A stretch of DNA of 34,756 nt from Candidatus Zixiibacteriota bacterium (GTDB lineage Bacteria > Zixibacteria > MSB-5A5 > GN15 > FEB-12). The notes under the pieces were generated by a model, which was given only the letters and a program-made list of their open reading frames with translations, was not told the origin of the DNA and searched no databases. A program made the position numbers and the translations under genes. Location of the stretch: NCBI GenBank assembly GCA_034439475.1, contig JAWXAN010000039.1, forward strand, positions 1 to 34,756, written 5' to 3'. Below are positions 7,029 through 13,744 of this stretch, piece after piece. The number at the start of each line of letters is the position of its first letter. Positions within the stretch are counted from its first letter, which is position 1.

Positions 7029-7900
7029 GAATATTCATTGAACGCTATACTGTCAGCCGCTCCGAGGAAATGGGCGCGCTCATGCGATTGGCTCAAGTCG
7101 CGCTCAAAATGAACCACCGCGTCGATTTTCTTTTCCGTCCGGATATCTACAAGATTCCGCAGTACCAGGCCATTTTCATTCGTACCCTGACCGATCCGAT
7201 GAACTCATCCTATGTTGTCGCACGGCTTGCGCAACTAAACGGCCTTCGCGTTATCGATGATCCGGATTCGATTGTTATCTGTTGCGACAAAGTGAATATG
7301 TACAAAAGACTTCGCATGCATAATGTCCCTATGCCCGAGACCCACTTTTTGACCGAAGCCGATCTCAATCCGGATATCGGGTCATCACTGCTCAAAGCCG
7401 TCTCCAATCCGCTTGTGCTCAAAGCGCCCAATAGCAGTTTCTCGATGTATGTCGAACGGGTCAGCACTCCTGCTGAGTTTGCCAAAGTAGGCAAACGCTT
7501 TCTGCGAAGGGCCGATCGGGTCGTTGCCCAGCAGTTTGTTTCATCGGAATTCGACTGGCGGGTAGGCGTTTTGGCCGGAAAACCGATCTATGTCTGCCAG
7601 TACAAAATTCCAAAAAAACGCTGGAAGATTTTGACGTATACCGAAGACGGGCGTCAGATTCATGGCCCAGTCAAAGGATTTGACCTCGACAAGGTCGACC
7701 AGAAATTGCTCGATGTGGCCGTTCAAGCCACACAGGCAATTGGCAATGGATTGTATGGTGTTGACTTAAAGCAGGTCGGCAATGATTTTGTGGTAATTGA
7801 GGTAAACGATAACCCGACTATTCATCTGGGAGAAGAGGACCAAAACGCGCCGAATATCTATGAGAGTCTGGTTCGCTATCTTGTCGGCGACTGGAAATGA
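7016..7900 (+). CDS. RimK-like ATP-grasp amide ligase
   Basis: A 294-residue ATP-grasp enzyme of the RimK/GshB-like group, which activates a carboxylate as acyl phosphate and joins it to an amine. The N-terminal pre-ATP-grasp part (1-95) includes FIRTLTDPMNSSYVVAR and RVIDDPDSI. The ATP-grasp core has KVNMYKRLRMHNVPMPET (92-109), PLVLKAPNSS with the ATP-contacting Lys136, EFDWRVGVL (178-186), and the metal-binding VIEVNDNPTI (Glu262, Asn264). The acceptor and donor are unknown. The family makes peptide-like products or modifies protein tails; RimK itself adds glutamates to ribosomal protein S6, but no such target is near. It is coupled upstream to the RLAN gene and followed after 3 bases by the GNAT-C39 gene, the arrangement reported for this amidoligase class. 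Confidence 0.85.
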   Translation: MANIGIFIERYTVSRSEEMGALMRLAQVALKMNHRVDFLFRPDIYKIPQYQAIFIRTLTDPMNSSYVVARLAQLNGLRVIDDPDSIVICCDKVNMYKRLRMHNVPMPETHFLTEADLNPDIGSSLLKAVSNPLVLKAPNSSFSMYVERVSTPAEFAKVGKRFLRRADRVVAQQFVSSEFDWRVGVLAGKPIYVCQYKIPKKRWKILTYTEDGRQIHGPVKGFDLDKVDQKLLDVAVQATQAIGNGLYGVDLKQVGNDFVVIEVNDNPTIHLGEEDQNAPNIYESLVRYLVGDWK

Positions 7901-7903
7901 GTT

Positions 7904-9025
7904 ATGTCACAGTCCCATATTATCCGCCATGCCGAACGCGCTGACCTTCCTTCTCTACTGCAACTCGAAGAGTCCGGGTTCGCTTTTGATCGTTTCTCAA
8001 AAGAACAATACCGTCGGCTGATTGCAAACTCCAATGCGAGTGTTTTAGTTCTCGATATGCACAAAGAGATTGTGGGCTCGGCCATTATGCTCTGGCGCGC
8101 GAAATCCTCTATTGGCCGCTTGTACTCAATTGTTATAGACCCAAAACTCCAAAGCCTGGGATTCGGACGAAAATTGCTGCAGGCTTGCGAATACGAAGCT
8201 GTCAAAAACAAATGTGAATCGATTGCGCTCGAAGTCCGCGCTGATAATCGACAGGCGATCACCGCTTACCAAAAATTCGGCTACACTGCTTTCGGCACTA
8301 TCACCGGATACTATTCCGATGGCATGAATGCCCTGCGTATGAAAAAGAATCTTCCGAGGGAAGATTCGGGTATGCGGCTCGATATTCCTTATGTCTCTCA
8401 GTCGCTCGAATTCACCTGCGGATCGGCCTGCCTGATGATGGCCATGAAGGCCCTCGATACATCGCTTGTCGTCGATAGAACACTTGAACTTACTCTGTGG
8501 AAGGAAGCGACGCTTATATATATGATGTCCGGCGTCGGCGGCTGCGATCCGTTTGGCCTGGCCATTGCCGCGCGAAAACGCGGCTATGAAGCGCATGTTA
8601 TTATCGCGGGCAAAAAAACTCCCTTTCTTTCCACCGTCCGCTCGACTGAAAAAAAAGATGTTATACGATTACTTCATAGCGCGATGAAAACCGAAGCCCT
8701 CGCGCTTGGCGCGACCGCCGAGCAGAGGAATTTCAAATTCGATGAGATTAGCGATCGAATGAACGCCGGTTGGATTCCCATCCTTCTTGTTTCAACCTAT
8801 AGATTGCACAATGTCCGACTTCCACACTGGGTTGTCGTCACCGGTTTCGATGAGAACTCTTTTTATTTCCATGACTCGTACGAGACCTTCTACCGCGAAG
8901 ACCGTTCTAAAGCGCGTGATGTACAGATGCCAATCGAAGCTTTTCGACGCATGCCGTATTTCGGCAAAGAGCTGAACAAGATGGTTGTCTTTGTTCACGC
9001 TTCCCAAAATTACAAACGCCAATAA
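7904..9025 (+). CDS. GNAT acetyltransferase fused to C39-like papain-fold peptidase
   Basis: A 373-residue two-domain protein. Residues 1-150 are a GNAT N-acetyltransferase domain, with IDPKLQSLGFGRKLLQACE (79-97) as the acetyl-CoA loop and NRQAITAYQKFGYTAFG as the C-terminal motif. Residues 158-370 are a C39-type papain-fold peptidase: QSLEFTCGSACLMMAMKAL with Cys172 as nucleophile, LPHWVVVTGF with His308, and FYFHDSYE with Asp324 as the probable third residue. This fusion is known next to RLAN-RimK ligases. A reasonable model is that the ligase builds a peptide-like chain, the acetyltransferase caps an amine and the peptidase trims or transfers it; the order of events and the substrate are unknown. 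No signal peptide is seen, so it probably acts in the cytoplasm. A hairpin with T-run ends the unit. Confidence 0.88.
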   Translation: MSQSHIIRHAERADLPSLLQLEESGFAFDRFSKEQYRRLIANSNASVLVLDMHKEIVGSAIMLWRAKSSIGRLYSIVIDPKLQSLGFGRKLLQACEYEAVKNKCESIALEVRADNRQAITAYQKFGYTAFGTITGYYSDGMNALRMKKNLPREDSGMRLDIPYVSQSLEFTCGSACLMMAMKALDTSLVVDRTLELTLWKEATLIYMMSGVGGCDPFGLAIAARKRGYEAHVIIAGKKTPFLSTVRSTEKKDVIRLLHSAMKTEALALGATAEQRNFKFDEISDRMNAGWIPILLVSTYRLHNVRLPHWVVVTGFDENSFYFHDSYETFYREDRSKARDVQMPIEAFRRMPYFGKELNKMVVFVHASQNYKRQ

Positions 9026-9030
9026 ATAAA

Positions 9031-9065
9031 AAACGAGACCCCGCATCTGCAGAGGTCCCGTTTTT
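9031..9065. terminator. Bidirectional intrinsic terminator between converging genes
   Basis: ACGAGACC and GGTCCCGT arms (one A/C mismatch) enclose CCGCATCTGCAGA, with T-runs on both strands. It sits between the stop of the GNAT-C39 gene and the end of the minus-strand AsnRS-like gene and can serve both. Confidence 0.75.
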
Positions 9066-9085
9066 ACATTGATCGGGAGTTTTAT

Positions 9086-10087
9086 TTATGGAATAAGATA
9101 CTCTGGTGAGCGCGGTAATTCAATAGCCGCTTTTATACTCGACCTACCTGCGCTCAAGTCAAGCGCGAGTATTGATTGCACAAGCCGCTCGAAGCCAATT
9201 CCACAGCCCGATGACTGTCCTTCGCCATGCTCAAGCACTTCGAAATACCATTCGAATTGTTTCGGATCGACTCCACGCTCGACCAGATGATCGAACATAT
9301 ATGATTCCTCGAACTGCTTCTTGCAGGTAACAGCCGAGCCTTCGCGAACAGCCCCGCCAACCGACTCGCCGACATTCGGCAAAAGCAAATCACAACAGAG
9401 GGTTTCCTGGCCATCGCGTTTCATCGAGAAAAATTTGATAACCCCGCCCTCTTTTGGTTTTGGATCCGATGGATAATGCGTGACAAAAGTGGGCAAGTCA
9501 TTGAGAAGTTTGCACAAGGCGAGTTCTTCGGCAGAACCAAGGTCATCGCCGATTTCGAGATCATGGCCGTTTGCATTGAGCAGGGCAATAGCGTCGTTAT
9601 AAGCGATTCTGTTATATGGCAAGGCGACGTATCGGTTGAGAGCCTCGATACCGTTCACACCGGTCGCGGCTGAATACATTGCCTTGGTGAGCGATTCGAT
9701 ATGGTCCATGAGGCCATCCAGTTCAAAATCGCGCCCCTCGAATTCGATTAGGGTAAATTCGCACAAATGCCGGTCGGTTACTTTGCGTTCCTGTCGAAAC
9801 GACGGCCCGATAGTGTAAACCCGGTTATGGGCGAGGGTGAATGCCTCAAGATACAACTGCCCGGTCTGGCGCAAAAACATATTTGCTTCGGATCCGAGTT
9901 CGTTGTACATAGTTACCGGCATGGCATTCGGAAACCACTCGCATGACCCGGTCGCACCCGTGATATGCGGCACCGAGATTTCCATGAATTCATTTTTTTC
10001 AAACCATTTCCGCGCCGCACCGAGCAATCTCGAGCGAAGTAATGTTGTTTTGCCGTAGTGTCCCTGCATGACCGCTAAATGACGCAT
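9086..10087 (-). CDS. AsnRS-like class II synthetase without anticodon domain (archaeal-type asparagine synthetase-like)
   Basis: A 333-residue protein equal to only the catalytic domain of asparaginyl/aspartyl-tRNA synthetase. Motif 1 is near 20-45 (RKWFEKNEFMEISVP). FLRQTGQLYLEAF follows at 71-83, motif 2 is GPSFRQERKVTDRHLCEF (94-111) and motif 3 is GCGIGFERL with Arg301. The N-terminal OB-fold that reads the anticodon is absent. Similar short proteins in archaea are asparagine synthetases (aspartate plus ammonia plus ATP to asparagine), and other truncated synthetases modify proteins or make small amides; which applies here is unknown. A strong GGAGGT site (10091-10097) precedes ATG 10087. 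Upstream are a promoter, a long leader and a terminator-like stem, so expression is probably attenuated. It converges on the ATP-grasp cluster. Confidence 0.82.
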   Translation of the reverse strand: MRHLAVMQGHYGKTTLLRSRLLGAARKWFEKNEFMEISVPHITGATGSCEWFPNAMPVTMYNELGSEANMFLRQTGQLYLEAFTLAHNRVYTIGPSFRQERKVTDRHLCEFTLIEFEGRDFELDGLMDHIESLTKAMYSAATGVNGIEALNRYVALPYNRIAYNDAIALLNANGHDLEIGDDLGSAEELALCKLLNDLPTFVTHYPSDPKPKEGGVIKFFSMKRDGQETLCCDLLLPNVGESVGGAVREGSAVTCKKQFEESYMFDHLVERGVDPKQFEWYFEVLEHGEGQSSGCGIGFERLVQSILALDLSAGRSSIKAAIELPRSPEYLIP

Positions 10088-10089
10088 CG

Positions 10090-10098
10090 TGACCTCCT
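10090..10098 (-). promoter_or_regulatory. Strong ribosome binding site of the AsnRS-like gene
   Basis: AAGGAGGTC on the minus strand, a few bases upstream of ATG 10087 and 10 bases past the terminator T-run. Translation therefore depends on read-through of the terminator. Confidence 0.75.
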
Positions 10099-10108
10099 TG
10101 ATAAGTTT

Positions 10109-10137
10109 AAAAAAACCATCCGAGAATAATCGGATGG
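10109..10137 (-). terminator. Intrinsic terminator inside the leader of the AsnRS-like gene (attenuator)
   Basis: On the minus strand CCATCCGA, loop TTATT-type, TCGGATGG, then seven T. Perfect 8-bp stem. No gene on this strand lies between it and the upstream promoter, so its only plausible job is premature termination of the downstream gene's own transcript. Confidence 0.7.
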
Positions 10138-10380
10138 CGGCTTATATACTGATTCTGTTTTTGTCGAGATAATGCGTCGGCGATCATGAAATAGAAGATA
10201 GGAATGGAATTGCCAGAGTGTTCGCCGCTCTGATGGGTGACCGCCTGAGCGGCCCGATGGTGAGTGTGTCGCCATAGACGACTGTACCTCCGAAGTGTGG
10301 CGAGGACCCATGTCGGTCAAAAGACCGAGTGCTTCCAGCCAGATTTCTTGTAGCTCCGATTAAGCTGTTCTTAAAGTGTT

Positions 10381-10409
10381 AGGATATGGAAGAGGGGATT
10401 GGCTGTCAA
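10381..10409 (-). promoter_or_regulatory. Promoter of the AsnRS-like gene
   Basis: Minus-strand TTGACA (plus-strand 10404-10409), a 17-base spacer and TATCCT (10381-10386). This is a consensus -35 at ideal spacing and is the best promoter match I found in the window. Confidence 0.65.
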
Positions 10410-10519
10410 GGGAAATTATCTTCATTGGAGCCATTTATTTTTATGCCCTGCGAGTCTTCTCTAAATTGAATATGCCTTCACCCTCTTCTTTCAATCTGGG
10501 AGAGGGGAAACAGTAAGAT

Positions 10520-10549
10520 CACACCGTCCCGACGAATGTCGGGAGTGTG
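10520..10549 (+). repeat. REP-like hairpin, CACAC/GTGTG family (TCCCGAC type)
   Basis: CACAC, CG, TCCCGAC, loop GAAT, GTCGGGA, GTGTG, then GTACAAG. Confidence 0.8.
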
Positions 10550-10843
10550 GTACAAGAATCCGAAGCCCGACATCAATAGAAAAAATGAGGGCAGGCACAG
10601 GGACCTGCCCCTACAAATCCAGACCGATTATACCAACGCCACACCCGATATTATGTCGATATTCCGTAGGGGCAAACCCCCTGTGGTTGCCCTCTTCATC
10701 CCGCCATTGCGATTCGCCCCTGCGTGCTCTCTTACTCTTGTGGCGACGAACCCCCAAGGTTCGGCGATTCTGTATTCCTCACAAATAAGCCCCCACCCTG
10801 CCCGCTCCCGAAAGAGAGGGAAATAACGAATCGCACAATATGT

Positions 10844-10890
10844 CGTTGCGCGTTTTGCTTCTGAGCGAAACGCGGCAATCTCATATTCTC
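10844..10890 (+). repeat. GGCAATCTC repeat with replaced stem
   Basis: Ends match the family (CGTTGCG...CGGCAATCTCATATTCTC), but the stem is CGTTTTGCT/AGCGAAACG with loop TCTG instead of GCCCC/GGGGC. Pairing is kept while the bases differ. Confidence 0.65.
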
Positions 10891-10962
10891 TTCACGCGGT
10901 GCGCGACAGTCCGCCGTGGCGGACCGCACGAAGAACTAAGAAGTGCAGTCACCCCTCTATTT

Positions 10963-10990
10963 TGTCATTCCAGCGCAAGCTGGAATGACA
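10963..10990. repeat. TGTCATTCCAGC/GCTGGAATGACA hairpin
   Basis: Perfect 12-bp stem with a GCAA tetraloop. Related half elements (GTCATTCC.. or GGAATGACA) occur near 1085, 1280, 19682, 19831, 20101 and 28566. Confidence 0.75.
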
Positions 10991-11275
10991 AGGCAAGAGA
11001 ACATAAGTCCGCCGCGGCGGAGTGGGTAACCGAAATGTTCGTGCGAGGTGTCTCTGCCCCGCACATTATCTCAGTAAACAGTTTGTCCTCATACGGGCCA
11101 TATAAAAACCCACCCGTTGGGTGGGCTACAGGAACTTAATGAACATACCGACCCTCCGCGCCTGCCGATTGTGGCGGATTCTCTTCACGCGGTGCGCGCC
11201 TGCCCGCTGTGGTGTGGCGGACTTGAAAGCCTCGTGCACCAGCAAATTAAACTGTTGCATCAGGTCTCACACTCC

Positions 11276-11308
11276 AAAAAAAAGCCGGCTGATTCTCACA
11301 GCCGGCTT
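11276..11308 (-). terminator. Intrinsic terminator of the DUF4388 operon
   Basis: Perfect 10-bp stem AAGCCGGCTG/CAGCCGGCTT with a 7-base loop and a run of T on the minus strand, 28 bases after the last gene of the operon. Confidence 0.88.
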
Positions 11309-11336
11309 CAGAAGAAAAAATTGTCTCAGAATCTAT

Positions 11337-11525
11337 TTATGCATAGATCTCTTTTTCATTGCACTTGCACACGCCGGTATTAACGGCGCGGAATTTCCAT
11401 GCCCCGTTGTCGGCCTTGAGAGCCTTGACATGTTTGACAAACAGGATGTCTGTCTTGCAAACAGAGCATGTGCTATGGAGTGATTTCTTGCTCGCCTTGT
11501 CAGCGAAACTTTGCTTCTTTGCCAT
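11337..11525 (-). CDS. Small four-Cys zinc-ribbon-like protein
   Basis: A 62-residue basic protein with a Cys-x2-Cys pair (STCSVCKTD, Cys20 and Cys23) and a Cys-x-Cys pair (GVCKCNEKE), as expected for one zinc site. The N-terminus is Lys/Ser-rich (MAKKQSFADKASKK). I do not recognise a named family. The start ATG 11525 has GGAGG 10 bases upstream on the minus strand, which supports a real gene. It overlaps the preceding gene by 26 bases in another frame and is followed by a strong terminator, so it is the last member of a four-gene operon. It could bind nucleic acid or act as a partner of the other products. Confidence 0.7.
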   Translation of the reverse strand: MAKKQSFADKASKKSLHSTCSVCKTDILFVKHVKALKADNGAWKFRAVNTGVCKCNEKEIYA

Positions 11526-11748
11526 CGCTAAATACCTCCTCGACTATTATGTCGTCATCGTTTCCTAAAACAGCTATTTCTGCTCTAACAGCAAGCAGGA
11601 GTCGAGTTGTTTCCTGAAGCAGACCGAATTCCTTGTTTTCTTGAAAAAAAGGAGCCGCTTTGTCGAAATAGTCGATTGCGGCACGGTATTGCTTCTGGCG
11701 TATAGCCCGTAATGCCAAACAATATGCCTTCTCGGACGGGTTTAGCAT
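11500..11748 (-). CDS. Small TPR-like helical protein
   Basis: 82 residues, mostly helical. Residues 5-38 (SEKAYCLALRAIRQKQYRAA, then IDYFDKAAPFF) fit one tetratricopeptide-type helix pair, with the small-residue and Tyr/Phe pattern of TPRs. The tail (NDDDIIVEEVFSDGKEAKFR) is charged. The start follows the upstream stop by 2 bases and no strong ribosome binding site is seen, so translation probably depends on coupling. The 3' end overlaps the zinc-ribbon gene. The role is unknown; position suggests it works with the DUF4388 protein. Confidence 0.6.
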   Translation of the reverse strand: MLNPSEKAYCLALRAIRQKQYRAAIDYFDKAAPFFQENKEFGLLQETTRLLLAVRAEIAVLGNDDDIIVEEVFSDGKEAKFR

Positions 11749-11750
11749 CT

Positions 11751-12536
11751 TTATGACCGTCGCTTAGCACTGTCGGTGCTGCCAGTTGCGCTATTTAGCA
11801 TATTTTCGGCCTCTTTCAGCCGTTTGACATAGGGCTCAACCATATAGCCGTTTTGCTTAAGGTAATATATTATGAAGCCGGACAAAAGCAAGGCATCTTT
11901 ATTCTGCTGTAAAATAGCAGATTTCAGGCTGTCATCGAGGACCGAAAGCAGGTGCTCACGATCCCGCTTAATGTCTGAAAATAGGTTGCTTGTTCGCTCT
12001 AAGACAGTGCCGAACATGGCGATAGTGTCATTGGAGACAGGTTCGGGGGTTTGTTTAATCGAGCGGCGAGGCATATCCATGGACAGAGGCGGCACAACAT
12101 TCTCCGCGCCGCGCTTTAATACAAGCCGTGGTGGTTTTGAATCCAGTTTGCTCAATGCCGGGGTTTGACCATCAATGGTCGAGCCACTCCCGGTCGATGT
12201 GTGACTCCAGCGGGAGATCTCTTTTGAGATTTTGTTTATAGCCGGGGAGGAGTCTTCCGTGACACGAATTTCCCTTTTAATCTCTCCCAGGATCAGCGCG
12301 ATACGATTTCTATCGGCATCTTTGAGGACGGTTTCTTTTAGCCACGTGTTATGCTCGGCGAACCACCCCCCAACATCTTCGGTTAAGTCATCACCGGCAA
12401 GGAATCCGCGGGCGATGTCATCGAGCCGGTTGATTCCTTCAAGAACCTCGAGCCGCTCTTCTTTGAGCTCGACTGCGCGGTCAAGAAATGATTCGAGCAG
12501 GCGTTCAAGTGATGTCAAAGATTCTATCTGGCTCAA
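11751..12536 (-). CDS. Hypothetical coiled-coil-rich protein of the DUF4388 operon
   Basis: 261 residues, no signal peptide and no recognised domain. The N-terminal 60 residues are heptad-like (LERLLESFLDRAVELKEERLxxLEGINRLDDI). A Ser/Thr/Pro-rich linker follows (about 110-165), then a second helical part (SNLFSDIKRDREHLLSVLDD..ALLLSGFIIYYLKQ). The start is TTG at 12536, overlapping the TGA of the upstream gene as TTGA, with GAGGA just before it; this is translational coupling. It probably acts as an adaptor or scaffold, but this is only inferred from its build and its neighbours. Confidence 0.6.
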   Translation of the reverse strand: MSQIESLTSLERLLESFLDRAVELKEERLEVLEGINRLDDIARGFLAGDDLTEDVGGWFAEHNTWLKETVLKDADRNRIALILGEIKREIRVTEDSSPAINKISKEISRWSHTSTGSGSTIDGQTPALSKLDSKPPRLVLKRGAENVVPPLSMDMPRRSIKQTPEPVSNDTIAMFGTVLERTSNLFSDIKRDREHLLSVLDDSLKSAILQQNKDALLLSGFIIYYLKQNGYMVEPYVKRLKEAENMLNSATGSTDSAKRRS

Positions 12537-13426
12537 AGTTCCTCGCCGTGGAGAGGTGTCGTAACAGTTCGCGTGGACATTCTATTGCTACTGGCGGACT
12601 TTTCGGTGAGATAATCTTCGAAATGCAACGCCAGGCGGTTGACCATAGTTTCGAGCGCCGCGCTTGTAGTTGAGTCAGATTTAATTCCGCGCCCTTTTAC
12701 GTTTTTCTTTTCAGTACTGATCACGATACCAGCAAGTTTCAATTGGGATAACACCCGAAGTGTCTTCTCCCGGGGTTGTTTGTTTGCCGCGCAGATATCA
12801 TCTATCGAGCGGTAGCCATCGACTAAAGCCATAACATTCCATTCATCGGCCTCAAGAGTGATAGCGCGCGCGCGTCCCGCCTGCGTAGCCGAGAGTGAGA
12901 AGACGACTTCAAAATTGGGAAGGGTCTCCTTGATAAAATTCATCTCATCGAGGCGGCGAAGTCCCTCTAATATGACATTCTCAACTGAAAGTTTGACGGT
13001 TATTTCTTCTTCGGTTGGGAACTGATTTTCATAGAATTTGAATGATCCGCTTTGCCATGAGAGGAGCGAATAGAGGAGTTCTTCAACCTGTTGTGAGACG
13101 ACTTTCTCTAAATCAGAGCGGTCGATAAAGCCCTTGTTGATTAGAATCTCGCCCAACCGTTTGCTGTTGTCGGTACGCGCCTGACTTGCGACGGCCTCCT
13201 CAAGCTGGGCGACAGTGAGCTTCCCTTTTTCTTTGAGGAGCTGCCCCAGATGGTAGGTTTGTCTCGGGCCGTAGCCGTAAATGATGTCACCTTTGTCGAA
13301 ATAGACCATGACAATAAAGTCATCGCGCTGTATTCCAAGCGTGCCGGATTTTCTGCCTATGGCGACGAGATGAAAGATTTCCGGAAGTGTGAATTTTTCT
13401 ATATTTCCCTGAAGATCGAGGTCCAT
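12533..13426 (-). CDS. DUF4388 (PatA N-terminal-like) domain protein
   Basis: 297 residues. The N-terminal domain (about 1-120) has the DUF4388 signature: LQGNIEKFTLPEIFHLVAIG, KSGTLGIQ, and FDKGDIIYGYG. Within it LGQLLKEKGKLTVAQLEEAV and LGEILINKGFIDRSDLEKVV are two repeats like the MshE/GspE N-terminal module, which in some proteins binds cyclic di-GMP; whether these do is unknown. A winged-helix-like part follows (VMALVDGYRSIDDICAA..TLRVLSQLKLAGIV, 195-235). Proteins of this type occur in signalling and motility systems of deltaproteobacteria and FCB bacteria. It heads a minus-strand operon of four genes. The start ATG 13426 has only a weak site. Confidence 0.75.
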   Translation of the reverse strand: MDLDLQGNIEKFTLPEIFHLVAIGRKSGTLGIQRDDFIVMVYFDKGDIIYGYGPRQTYHLGQLLKEKGKLTVAQLEEAVASQARTDNSKRLGEILINKGFIDRSDLEKVVSQQVEELLYSLLSWQSGSFKFYENQFPTEEEITVKLSVENVILEGLRRLDEMNFIKETLPNFEVVFSLSATQAGRARAITLEADEWNVMALVDGYRSIDDICAANKQPREKTLRVLSQLKLAGIVISTEKKNVKGRGIKSDSTTSAALETMVNRLALHFEDYLTEKSASSNRMSTRTVTTPLHGEEL

Positions 13427-13744
13427 GTATCAGTTCTCGTGCAGCGGTTAAAAGCTCTAAAATGTTACCTGCTAAATTGCTACTTAAACACAGGTTGCAT
13501 TTTCTCATTTATTTCGTATGAGTGAAACTATTGTCAAAGAGTCACTTATATACGTATAGTCTTGCCAAACATATTGGAGCATGTTATTAATGTCAATAAG
13601 GAAGTGACTTGCTTGTTATTTTTTATGGCCTTTCTGTGGTCGAGCGACCCCGGTGCGCTCATCTAATTGAAAATTGTCATCCAAGTCGATATTATCCTTA
13701 CCAAGAGTATGCGATATTTAAATAAAATACGCTGTTGTTGAAGT
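13427..13744. other. Divergent intergenic region between the DUF4388 operon and recX
   Basis: AT-rich, without genes or repeats of the local families. A minus-strand promoter is proposed at 13509-13537. No convincing promoter for recX was found. Confidence 0.5.
13509..13537 (-). promoter_or_regulatory. Candidate promoter of the DUF4388 operon
   Basis: Minus-strand TTGACA (plus 13532-13537), 17-base spacer, AAATAA as a weak -10 (13509-13514). The leader would be about 75 nt. Confidence 0.4.

Larger units (their letters stand above)
10088..10374 (-). ncRNA. Candidate structured 5' leader of the AsnRS-like gene
   Basis: A leader of about 287 nt is implied by the promoter at 10381-10409 and the start at 10087. 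Pairings visible by eye (plus-strand coordinates) are CGGTC/GACCG with an AAAA loop (10314-10318 with 10323-10327), TCGCCA/TGGCGA (10269-10274 with 10298-10303), and an enclosing ATGGGT/ACCCAT (10233-10238 with 10306-10311). A 7-bp CCGCTC-type pairing inside the same span could compete with it. The leader ends in an intrinsic terminator. This fits a riboswitch or another attenuation device, but no known class was recognised: there is no T-box sequence, which would be the expected type for a synthetase gene. Confidence 0.45.
10410..11275. repeat. Gene-free repeat-rich intergenic region D
   Basis: No gene can be supported in about 860 bases. It holds a CACAC/GTGTG hairpin (10520-10549), GGGCAGG/CCTGCCC (10589-10610), GGGGCAA/TTGCCC (10669-10692), a variant CGTTGCG..GGCAATCTC element (10844-10890), a 12-bp-stem TGTCATTCCAGC hairpin (10963-10990) and CCCACCC/GGGTGGG (11109-11125). 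Confidence 0.75.

Noticed and set aside
10107-10187. 26-residue possible leader peptide ending in the terminator T-run
   Set aside because: It has only one Asn codon, no ribosome binding site, and it covers the terminator stem rather than ending before it, unlike classical attenuation peptides.
10075-10320. 81-residue minus-strand open frame upstream of the AsnRS-like gene
   Set aside because: It runs through the terminator stem and into the ribosome binding site, has no binding site of its own and no protein-like pattern. The leader-RNA reading explains the region better.
10190-10330. Glycine riboswitch or T-box in the leader
   Set aside because: CTCAGGC and ACTCTGG segments recall parts of the glycine aptamer, but the conserved CCGAAGG-type core was not found. 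The T-box sequence (TGG with ACCGCG) is absent.
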